NCBI GenBank assembly: GCA_020465985.1
Contig: JAANYP010000734.1
Span: 1 to 64,000, forward strand
Reading direction: 5' to 3'
Source of the DNA: Centrapalus pauciflorus
Taxonomy: Eukaryota; Streptophyta; Magnoliopsida; Asterales; Asteraceae
Length of the DNA: 64,000 bases
Below the pieces are notes generated by a model. It did no database searches and was not told the origin of the DNA. It was given only the letters and a program-made list of their open reading frames with translations. A program made the position numbers and the translations under genes. Every line of letters starts with the position of its first letter. Positions within the stretch are counted from its first letter, which is position 1. Below are positions 31,898 through 41,279 of the stretch, in pieces.

Positions 31898-34114
31898 ATT
31901 TTGCAGGTTATTTGTTTCTTATCATTTCAGATAAGAACTCGTTCTTCATTTCAAAAGGCTCTTGATTACTTCAGGTCAAGACCCGTGCTTCAACTCAAAA
32001 TTGGTTTCTAGTTAATTCAGATTAGAACCCGGACTTCAATGAACCAGAGACAAAGGCTTTCAGTTACATCAGACTGAAACCCGAGCATCGCTCGACATAT
32101 GGCTTCTAATCATTTCAGATTAGAACCCGAGTCTAAAAGACAAATCTTACTGGAATTCCTGCCCTGCATTCAACTCCGAAGCTGCATTGAATTAGAGGGA
32201 GTTTTATTTTAATAATTTTTTTGCTCCTGATTTAATTTCTATGAGTTGACTAACTTTGTGTGGTTATTTCCAGGGGGAGTTTCAGACATTCTTTGACGAT
32301 GACATTTTTTCACAAACTGTGTTATTTTTCACGAAAATATTTGATTCACACATAAAATGAAGTTTTGAGTTGCAAAGAAATATGTGTTTGATTCTCTGAA
32401 TATATCATTGAAATTAATTGATCTAATCTCTTTGATTTTCATAATCTCATTTCTTCTGAGATTCTCTTTGTTATAACTCTTCTAATTCATACTGGATTCT
32501 CCCGTTATCTCCCATGTGCTAATTTTTTCAAGGAAATCTGATTCTTTTCATATCATATATCAGATTTTCTATTTCATTCTGATATCTCCCATATTATATG
32601 AATATAAACTCTCTGATATCCCTTGAGCTTCAAAGCTGAAAATCTTTCTGCTGACTCCGATTTTGCACCTAATCTGTGTGATAGGCATAAATATCGCTTC
32701 TATGGTCTAACCAAAACCGGAAGACTTACCCAACAAGCAAACCACTTATAGTTTGTGTGGGTAAGGGTTCTTTAGGTCTATTAGTTGAGAAGTGTTAGTT
32801 ATCACGGGATACTGACAGAGTCGAGCAGAGATAAAATGCAAATGAGAGGGATATATTGAAAGGAGATGGTGGTGCATCAGATCATGGTTTTGTTGTAAAA
32901 CTGACTGAATTTATTTCTCAAAAGTGAGCTGGAGGGAGCTTAGTTTAAAAATGCTGGAGAGCTGAGTGTTGAGAAAGGATTTGAAGAAAATAAAATCCTA
33001 CCTACACTGTGTCGGCTGGGTAATCCACATAATCTATCAAGCCCTAGGCGACTTGATATTGAAAAATACGTCATGGGCCCAGTGACGCATGCACTTAACC
33101 CCACCAACTACTCAGTTATCTCTCAAAAGATTTATGTTTTAATAATCATGGAGATATAGCACATTTCTATCGATATATCATTTGGATATTATTGATATTG
33201 AAACAAGGAAGACAGTTGCTCCGGTCTCCAATTTTATTTGATGCACATTGTGTCTAGAGCTGATTATATACACTTTTAGGACACATCGAGTCTAACAGTC
33301 TGCGTGACTATAAACTGCTAGTCCAAAGTGACTAAGCCGGAACAAATAAGAGTGATTCTTTCATGTTAAAGGATTTCACGATGACTATTTGGAAATCCTA
33401 CCAGTGTTAACATCACGCCAGTGCTGAACGTAGGTCACATAGATTATGTCTATTGTGCAAACAATAATCCTATGTGGACCTGGACTCGTTATCTCACAAA
33501 ATGAATGTGTTTCATTTTCTCTAAAGTTGAAAAGCTTTGTTTTTGTTCTGAAAAGATGTAGTTTAAATTCGAGGGGGAGTGAGAGAGATTTATTTAGTAT
33601 AGGGGGAGACGATATCAGTTTAAGGGGGAGAAAATCAAGTTGTAATAAATTCTGAGTTGTAATTGTTATTGTATTTCTTTAACTGTAATTTCATTGAATT
33701 CATGTTTCTGAAGTTTTTGCATGATGTTCATAATTTTTATGATCATCATGAGGGGGAGAAAAGCTAAATTTCAGAAACAATTGTTGATAGTTTGAAGACA
33801 ACATAAGACAATTGCTACATCATATCAAGACAATTGATAAAGGGAGAGAATCAAAAGCTATTCATGATTCAAGGGGGAGTGTACTTACATGAAAATACAA
33901 GAAAAGAGAAGATCAGAGAAGAAGAGATGTGATAGAGAGAGACAAATAAAGAAAATAAGAAGATTCAGAGATCAAATAAAAGAAGAAGATTTACGAAAAA
34001 GTCCCTGAAATGATCTTTCATCAGAAAATTGATTTCGTCTCTAAGGGAGAGATTGTTAGGGACAAATTTGTAGAGTTGAAATGAATTTTACTTTTAATAA
34101 TTGTGTTCATCTCT
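31898..34114 (+). other. LARD 3' non-coding region
   Basis: 2.2 kb without a convincing ORF. It starts with a tandem array of five hairpins (31916-32125). Seven copies of AGGGGGAG, each like a polypurine tract, occur at about 32272, 33571, 33600, 33622, 33750, 33871 and 34115, the last being the true PPT. Confidence 0.65.
31916..32125 (+). repeat. Tandem array of five covarying hairpins
   Basis: Five 22-base stem-loops with 8-bp stems and 6-base loops ending TCA: 31916-31937, 31960-31981, 32006-32027, 32058-32079 and 32104-32125, about 44-52 bases apart, each usually preceded by GG(T/C)T and followed by ACCCG or ACTCG. Stem bases differ among copies but pairing is kept at every position, with G-T wobbles allowed. 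For example, position 5 is T-A, G-C or A-T, and position 2 is T-A or C-G. Coding repeats would not be expected to preserve this. Function unknown. Confidence 0.75.
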
Positions 34115-34125
34115 AAGGGGGAGAA
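34115..34125 (+). promoter_or_regulatory. LARD polypurine tract
   Basis: AAGGGGGAGAA, adjoining the 3' LTR start at 34126. Confidence 0.85.
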
Positions 34126-34440
34126 TGTTGGGAATAAATAATAGAGATGAAACAATTATACTGTATAAGTTCAGGGCTTTGTTGTAAATACTCAATAGTA
34201 TAGGGGTTATATGTGTAAATACACAATACTTGTGTATTGTGTATAAGTAGAAGGTTAGTGTTTCTGTTCATTTACGAATTTCATAATATGGATGCATGTT
34301 GATGAGAGGATTCCTGTGCAAGTCAAGTCAAGAACTCATTGTAATATTCTCTCTTAATCATTCAATATATTGTGTTAATTGTTAATTGTTCATATGTTTG
34401 TGTTAAATGTTGATTGAATTGCATGAATAATGAATTCACA
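34126..34440 (+). repeat. LARD 3' LTR
   Basis: 315 bp, TGTTGGGAAT ... ATTCACA; partner of 29257-29571. Confidence 0.92.
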
Positions 34441-34514
34441 GAGCTTTATACTTTGTTTTGGCTGGAAATCAAGTTTGGGGTGGTAAATCCCCCTGGAACA
34501 GAGCATGTATGTTC

Positions 34515-34670
34515 GTCCGCGGTCGCGACCTCCCTGAGTGCGGCCGCGATGAGTGTGGCGTGGGTGGCATGGTTTTGGCAGCAATTGCGAGCGTGGTTGT
34601 GTTCCTGAGCGCGGCCGCGATGGCCTGAGCACGACCGCGATACCGAGCGCGACCGCGACGACCCTGAGTG
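34515..34670 (+). repeat. CpG-rich minisatellite in Tekay-A LTR
   Basis: Repeated core (A/G)(C/T)G(C/A)G(G/A)CCGCGA(T/C), at least five degenerate copies, two containing the NotI palindrome GCGGCCGC (about 34540 and 34610). It is far more GC- and CpG-rich than the AT-rich surroundings. Confidence 0.65.
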
Positions 34671-35698
34671 TGTGCAGCGATCTGGTGGTTTGAGTCGGGT
34701 TTGTTTTAGGCTTTCAAGGTCCGTTTGGGGTTGTTTGTTGGGTTCGGTTTAGCTACAGGTTTTGTCTTGTATATCAGTTGAGCTTGTATTAATATTCTTG
34801 GATCCGTTATGTACATAGGGTTGAGCCGACAGCGATCCGAGCCGCGATAGAATTTCGTTCAGCAGTTGATTCAGTGGATATATAGTACTTGAGTCCTTTT
34901 CCAAAGTGCGCTTATTTTATGAGTTGTCTATGTAGCTGTGATATGTGTATGAGAAAGTGATATGGCATCTCAGGTATGATTCTATCTACCCTATTATATG
35001 TGTTATGTGTTTGAGTTCCCTAGAATATCCGCGATGGGCGATCGCGTAGGCTGAATGTCCCTAACCAGTCTCAAAGCATGAGACTGTATATATATACAGC
35101 AGTATCATTGTCAGGTCGCTCCTGTGCCTATTGTGTAACTAACCACTGCTGTGTGCGGTCTGTTAGCTGGGGAACGACGCCCCCCTTGAGTTGAGATGCG
35201 CATTATGTTCTGAGCTTTCACCAGAGACCTTAAGGCATACTTCAGTTGTTATATTTTATGTGCTATGTGTTGTGCTATATGTGTTTATTTCTGCAGAGTC
35301 TAACCCTCACGTACTCACGAGATTCCCATCTTACGTTTTCGAATCTAACGTGTCTCAGGCAGTCAGAAAGTGGGGTCACAGCCGCCACCGCAGAAGTAGG
35401 AGCTGGGATCGATCAAAGCTTTATATATGTGTAATTGTTGTATGCCGACATCATCTTTTGGGAACTGTTGATCTGTATTGTATACGTATTCAATATGTAT
35501 GATAGCTAGCAGTTAGACTTCGTATGTTAGTTCAGCGGTGTTAATCATCTGTATCGGATTTGTGATATGTTTATATTAAAGTTTAATTCTCAGTGATTTG
35601 CGTTAAATCCCTGACACGTGTATTATGAGAAACCTGCAATAATGCCACTTATAATATTATATTGACGTGGTTTTTATGTGTAAAGGGATGGTGTTACA

Positions 35699-36028
35699 AT
35701 TAATATAATGAGAATAATAATAATTATTATAATAATAATTAATAATGAGTCAATCCATAATTTATTAAATTAATATTTCAAATTTAAAACCAAAGATAAA
35801 AAATTAAGAAAAATGACCAAAATTAAAATCATCAAACTTGTAATTGAGAGAATGGTAAAATCGTCATTTTTAAAAATTTAAGAAATAGAAGGACCAATTC
35901 TACAAGTAAAAAGTGGTTGAGGGACCGCCACTGTAACTTTGAAAATTAAAGGACCATTTTCATAACTTTGAACAAACCACAAGAACCATTTCTGTAATTT
36001 ACTCTAAAGTTTGTTTATTTGTATTATT
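35699..36028. other. AT-rich flank between Tekay-A and Tekay-B
   Basis: No gene. It contains four degenerate direct repeats of the form AAGGACCA-TTCTACAA (about 35890, 35930, 35960 and 35990). The end (about 35998-36028, CTCTAAAGTTTGTTTATTTG and TTATT) appears to be the outer tip of an inverted repeat whose other parts lie beyond Tekay-B (48057-49398). Confidence 0.4.
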
Positions 36029-36858
36029 TGTGACACCCTTGCCACAACAACCACCATTTACAAAACACCCAGGATTCAATCACCAACATATAAATACATA
36101 ATGATCTGATAACCTAAATTAAGTGCGGAAGCATTTAAAATACATAAATAAAGTAGTGCAACAGTGTCAAACACCCTACGGTGCTACAAGGTACCATATC
36201 TAAGTCTACACACCCAGATAAATTATTACAACATCCAGAATATATTACAACATTGCCTCAAATCATGATTACCGAATAAGTAGTTTCAAGATCTTCCAAA
36301 TCTTCCCAAATGACCTAACTAGAAGGTCCGGCAGTAGACTTCCCTTTTCCTGTAAAAATAGAGCAACTGAGGTATAAGCATAGGCTTATTGAATACAAAG
36401 ATTACGCATTTTATAAATTTTTATGAAACCCAAGGATAACACAGATGACCAACATCGGATATCCTCTTCGTACACAAAGTACGGACCAGAGCCGCAGCCC
36501 CTTCGAGCCCAAAGCTCGACATTTAAACATACCATCTGAGACAAACGTACGATCGGGGATGACATACTGCCTACCGGGCCTAAGAGGGATCAGCTCCAGG
36601 TCATATAGCACAGTAACATCAGAGTAAGCGATGCGACCCACCGGTCCATCACTAGATGCACAACAATCGAAAGGACATGCAACAAGTAAGAATGTGCATC
36701 TAAATCTACGCAAGTTAGTAGAATTCCAAACAAATCATGAAGCAACAGGTCTCAGCAGGCAAAGCTTAACATAAAACAGATATAAACATTCGAAATCTAC
36801 TGTACTCACAGTGGGTGCGTAATTAAATGTTAACCAATATTATTTCTCCTCGGGCTTT

Positions 36859-39800
36859 TGTAACAACCCAACTTTTAACCCAACTTAAATATCTGATCAT
36901 TGAACCAATAATGTAATATTATTACATTAATTTGAATTATAATTTAATTAAGTTTTTGAAATATTTAATTAAATTATATAAATATTTAAAATATGAATTA
37001 TGAATTAATAAATTATTAAGATAATTAAATGAAAGATATATAATATACGAAATTAATAGTGGGTTAAGTAGCAAACGTAACTAGTCAATATATTTAAATG
37101 GAATATAATTCATAAAATCAGATTTCACACTCTCTCTCTAGACTCTCTCTCTAGACTTTCTATCTCTGCTCTCTCTTCTTTTCTTATCGTTTCTTCATCT
37201 TCATTATTCATCAAGAACATCATCAAGAAATTGCAACCACAATCATGATTTAAATCAAGAAATCATCAAATCATACTCAAGCAACAAGATTTTGTCAAGA
37301 TACAAGGTGAATTTCAAAGTTTTGATATTATATATATATATATATGCTACGGCTTCCTGGGAAAAATATGTCTTCCATTTTTTATCATGAAAATATGTTT
37401 TGATCATCCAAATAGATCCATGCATGTCTATATTGTGTGTGTTTGTTCATAATTTAGAGCAACAATTACCATAAAAATTAATTGATTTGTTGCTGTGAAA
37501 ACAAAGAAAAAGGAAAGAAGATAAAGTGCATATGTGTGTGTGTTTGTGTGTTTGGCATGTACCGAAACCACAAAGGTTTCGGTAATCTCATTATAAATAC
37601 CGAGACAAGCCTTCCTATTCCATTATTTGTGTTCTATCAAGTACCGAAACAACAAAGAAGACTACCGAAACATATATATATATAGTACCGAAACCTTCCA
37701 GGTTTCGGTAAACAGTCTAAACCCACCACCGAAACTAAAAACCACCGAGACCCATCAAGCAATCGGTAAATTCCAAACCAACCGAAACCATAGACCGATA
37801 TTGAAACCCACATGGCTACCGAGACTTCATAAATACGGAAACCATATGGTTTCGGTAATCCTCTGCAATACCGAAAGAAAGCATGTAGCAGCCATGTGTA
37901 TATATATATGTATGTATAGGTATTGTATGCATGTGTTTGTGTGTGTGCAGTTACACGACAGAAACAGCAATAGCAGCTTTGTTTCTATTTCTTCTTGCAT
38001 GAATTTAGTACATGTGTGCAGAAATATATGTGCAGTGTGTGTCCAGCATGTAAGTATATGTATGCGTAGGGTGTGCAGAAAATAGTCACAGCAACAATCT
38101 TTTCCCTTTTCTTGTATGTGCTGACCATATATATTTGTATGCTACTAAACAGAAACCTTAGCACCTACTGAAACTATTTGACAAATACCGAAACCTTTGG
38201 AGGTTTCGGTAATTATCTTCAAAACAGAAACAGTCCAGATCATTCACAGTAACCTACTTACTCTTTAAATGTTAATAAAGTATGTGTGTGCAGAAAATGA
38301 GAACAACAACAACTCCCAAAATGTGTGTAGCTTTATATATATATATTATGTATATATATGTATTAATAATAGAAAGCAATTCCTTCTTTTTCTTTATATG
38401 TAAAGAGTATGTGTATGTGAGAAGTGTATGAAAATATGTGTGATCATAAATTAGATTTCACAAATACATCATTATGACTATAGCACATAAATGGTATTCA
38501 AATATATGATCAATGATATAATTTGACATAAGCTTATGAGAATTGGATTATAAAGTCCAATTGAAAGCATATGATGTTATTATGTTATGAAATAAGTATC
38601 ATGATCAGTAAATATGTTTTAATGTGGGTTCAATATGCAAACGAAAGCCAAGAAAAGACTTAATATAGTCACACATGTCCATGAAAAAGGACATAAAAGT
38701 TTATAAATCATTTAAAGCATATTCTATATGTGCTAAGCAAAACCATTAAACGATTGAATGAAAGATTTTAATGAGATTGATGGCCATATTCATCTCAATA
38801 CAATTAAAGTATGAGAATTTGGGATTTAAAACCAACGAATGAACATATGATCAAAATATAAGATTTTGAGATCAAAGATCAACGAATGAATCTTGAGCAT
38901 AAATGATGAACACTGAATAAATTATTCAGATGATATAAAGACTAATAAATATCAGAACTGATATTTATAACAGATTGAGCAGCGAGCAAGATGACGAGCA
39001 TCTGAAAGTCTGACATAAGTCAAGATAGTGGTTCTAATCCACTACAGATTGTGAGCAACAGGGCCAGAGCCAGAAAGTAAAAGAGCACAAATAACCAGTA
39101 ACAATGAGTTGTAGATTTCACTTTAACTGCATATTATGTGAATTGAGACTTTTGTTGCTTTATTCTGATTTATTTGATATTCTGATCTTGAGCTTATTGT
39201 TATATTGTCATAGTATATTTACTATGATTTGTTGAGCTGAGTATTCCTTCCTCTAGATTCGATTCTTTGACGAGTCATTTGATTGTTAAGCTTAACACCA
39301 TCACTATTGCTCAGTGTTGGGTTAATGTTAGGCTTATGATGTGCTGATTTACGTGATGAAAGCACAGAGGGTAGCTAGAGCTGAGCATTCCGATGATATC
39401 CATATAGAGCTTTTACTGGTAGCTAGCCCAGTACGTGGCTGATCCCCACTAATGATGCGTGTGTATGGATTTATCATCATCCGAGCATTCCTTATGAATT
39501 TGTCTAAAAGTCTCAAGAGCAACAACAGTTTTATAACTGGGAGCTGAGCAAAAGTCGCGCATCAAAAGAGCATTAATTGGCCAATGACCCTTCGAGATTG
39601 AGCTGTGCATGAGCCTAGTGCAGTGCATATAGAGCTGAGCCGTGCATGAGCCGAGTGCAGTGCATGTGCTTCCGCATTCATAATTGCATGTTAAATGTGA
39701 AATTCTGCATTCTCACTAAGCAATTAAGCTTACCCCGTTGTTGCATTATTTTTCAGGTAAAGGCAAAGGATTGGCTGGACCTAGTTCATAGGTCAGGAAT

Positions 39801-40059
39801 CTGAAAAAGCTTGAAGTGCTTTAGACACTATTTCAACACCTTGGTATTTGGCTGATAATAGAGCTTTAGGGTTCGGGTCTAGTTTATATTATGATTTTGA
39901 TGTAATAGTCTAGATGTTTGTACCTTGCTACTTAAATTCTGTCTCTGATTGTAATTAACTTTATTTCCGCAACTGTTAATTTTATCTTAGTTTCATGATT
40001 GATATTGCATTGCTACTGGGACTTGACTTGAGACCTTTGAGAAATCAGTGGGTCTCACA
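36859..40059. mobile_element. 3.2-kb solo LTR (Gypsy-like)
   Basis: Inserted in the left LTR of Tekay-B with the duplication GCTTT (36854-36858 and 40060-40064). It begins TGTAACAACCC and ends GGGTCTCACA, the ends expected of a chromovirus-like LTR, and has no PBS, PPT or coding frame, so it is best read as a solo LTR left by LTR-LTR recombination. Orientation is probably plus, as judged from the TGTAACA start. It includes CTCTCTCT-rich sequence (37128-37180) and the TACCGAAACC hairpin set (37560-38211). An unusual non-autonomous element lacking internal LTRs cannot be excluded. Confidence 0.8.
37560..38211. repeat. TACCGAAACC hairpins in the solo LTR
   Basis: Stem-loops with arms TACCGAAACC and GGTTTCGGTA at 37560-37584, 37686-37710 and 38186-38211 (perfect 10-bp stems, loops ACAAA, TTCCA and TTTGGA), and 37834-37857 with one mismatch and loop ATAT. 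Several single arms lie between. A related hairpin is at 52318-52342 outside this element. Confidence 0.75.
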
Positions 40060-41245
40060 GCTTTCAACCGGATCCACCAAGTACCCCACTGTGGGTTAAA
40101 CAACACCACAAGGGACCTGTTAAGTTAGTTACAACAATACCTCGTGTCAATAACCGTTTAAATTCATAAAACCAAACTTTATAAGTTTTGCAATATTTTT
40201 CCCATTTCGGGTCCATGTCTAAATTCCAGACCATAATTAAGTTTAAACCCAATCTCTTGTTCATACATTGTCCTTTGTATAACCCTTTGTCATTTATGTG
40301 TTGTTTATGAGTTTCATTCAAAATACTCGAGTTTAGAGAGTAGAATTCTCAATTTTAGGCATTAAACTCGAATTTGATGGGTTAGATTTGAACCACCTTC
40401 GAATCTGATGAATAGATTCGAATCCCATGGGTAGATTTGAACCCATGTTCGAGTTTAGGGATAGATTCGAACCCCCCCCCCCTTCGAATCTGATGATAGA
40501 TTCGAAAACACACTCGAATCTAGTACCAAAATCGAGTTTGTTCTTGCATTTCGACTGTGTTCTTGGCATTTTCGAGTTTGTTCATCTTACAACTTAAAAA
40601 CATACATTTCTAAGCCTCAAATCACCGATATATCAAGTATGATGCCTAGTTTCGATTCTATTATGCATATACTATCATATTCTTGTAATATTTCAAGCAA
40701 AACAAGCTCCAATTCACACAAAACAACAGATTCGAATTCTAGTTTCTTCAAAACCGAAACAACAAACTTAAAAAGGGTCGATTCTTACCTCAATCCGTAC
40801 GAAATCAGAAATCCAATTGCAGATTGTTGTAGTACTCCTCGAGATCTTTCCGATGACGTATAAATCTCGATAATCGGCCGGTCGGTTTGTGAGATATCTT
40901 AGAGAGAAGTAGAGAGAAAAATTCTAGAGAGAGAAACTAGAGAGAGTGCATATGGAAAATGTATGTCTTTATCCTTTTTTATTCCCATTTTCACCATTTT
41001 GCACATTTCACCCCTCATCTTAACTGGTTCCATAAAATACTGATTTATTCTTAATTTATCATTAATAACTTTTATAATTCATGATATTTCTTAATAATAA
41101 TTCCCGAATTTCAAATTTTCTTAAAATAGCAACAAACTTTCTAAATATCCCAAATATATAATAATTGCTCAAATTTCAACTTAAATATATAATTTTCCAC
41201 TTAACTAACCAAAATACAATAAAATAAATCTGAGGATGTTATAGC

Positions 41246-41262
41246 ATGGGTTCCACCACGCT
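41246..41262 (-). promoter_or_regulatory. Tekay-B probable polypurine tract
   Basis: The minus strand next to the 3' LTR reads GTGGTGGAACCCATGC; purine-rich in its first half. Position fits a PPT, but the tract is short and the assignment is tentative. Confidence 0.45.
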
Positions 41263-41279
41263 CAACTTCGTCCTCGAAG

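Larger units (their letters stand above)
29257..34440 (+). mobile_element. Non-autonomous LTR retrotransposon (LARD/TR-GAG-like)
   Basis: 5184-bp element inside the Tekay-A LTR. Two 315-bp LTRs (TGTTAG or TGTTGG ... TTCACA) differ at about 13-14 positions. A perfect initiator tRNA-Met PBS and an AAGGGGGAGAA polypurine tract are present. The interior holds only a coiled-coil gag-like ORF and long non-coding sequence, with no protease, integrase or RT. It must therefore depend on another Copia element for movement. The flanks are GAACA and GAGCT, so no target-site duplication is seen. The PBS and the WVPK gag ending point to Copia ancestry. Confidence 0.85.
26848..35698 (+). mobile_element. Tekay-A, chromodomain Gypsy, 3' part
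   Basis: Right part of the host element into which Copia-1 inserted: RNase H, integrase, chromodomain, PPT and 3' LTR. The 3' LTR is itself split by a LARD-like element. Its 5' part lies left of A1, outside the window, apart from the 43 bases at 3742-3784. Many stops in pol make it the oldest identifiable coding element here. The C-terminal chromodomain places it among chromoviruses, and the LTR start TGTAACATCCC fits the Tekay/Del group. Confidence 0.85.
28717..35698 (+). repeat. Tekay-A 3' LTR, split by the LARD element
   Basis: The LTR consists of 28717-29256 and 34441-35698, about 1.8 kb without the insert. Its ends, TGTAACATCCC and GGGATGGTGTTACA, are imperfect inverted repeats. Notable content: a (TG)n tract (29046-29065) and a CpG-rich minisatellite (34515-34670). 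The partner LTR is outside the window, so the right border rests on the terminal motif alone. Confidence 0.78.
36029..41243 (-). repeat. Tekay-B 3' LTR, split by a solo LTR
   Basis: The LTR consists of 36029-36858 and 40065-41243 (duplicated GCTTT counted once). The inner end reads GATGTTATA, against GATGTTACA in the partner. Two perfect 9-bp hairpins with arms TTCGAATCT / AGATTCGAA lie at 40398-40422 and 40483-40506. Small ORFs here recur in the other LTR and are not genes. Confidence 0.92.

Noticed and set aside
36411..36713. 100-codon ORF on the minus strand, nearly repeated at 46418-46729
   Set aside because: Part of the Tekay-B LTR pair; the repetition reflects the LTR, not selection.
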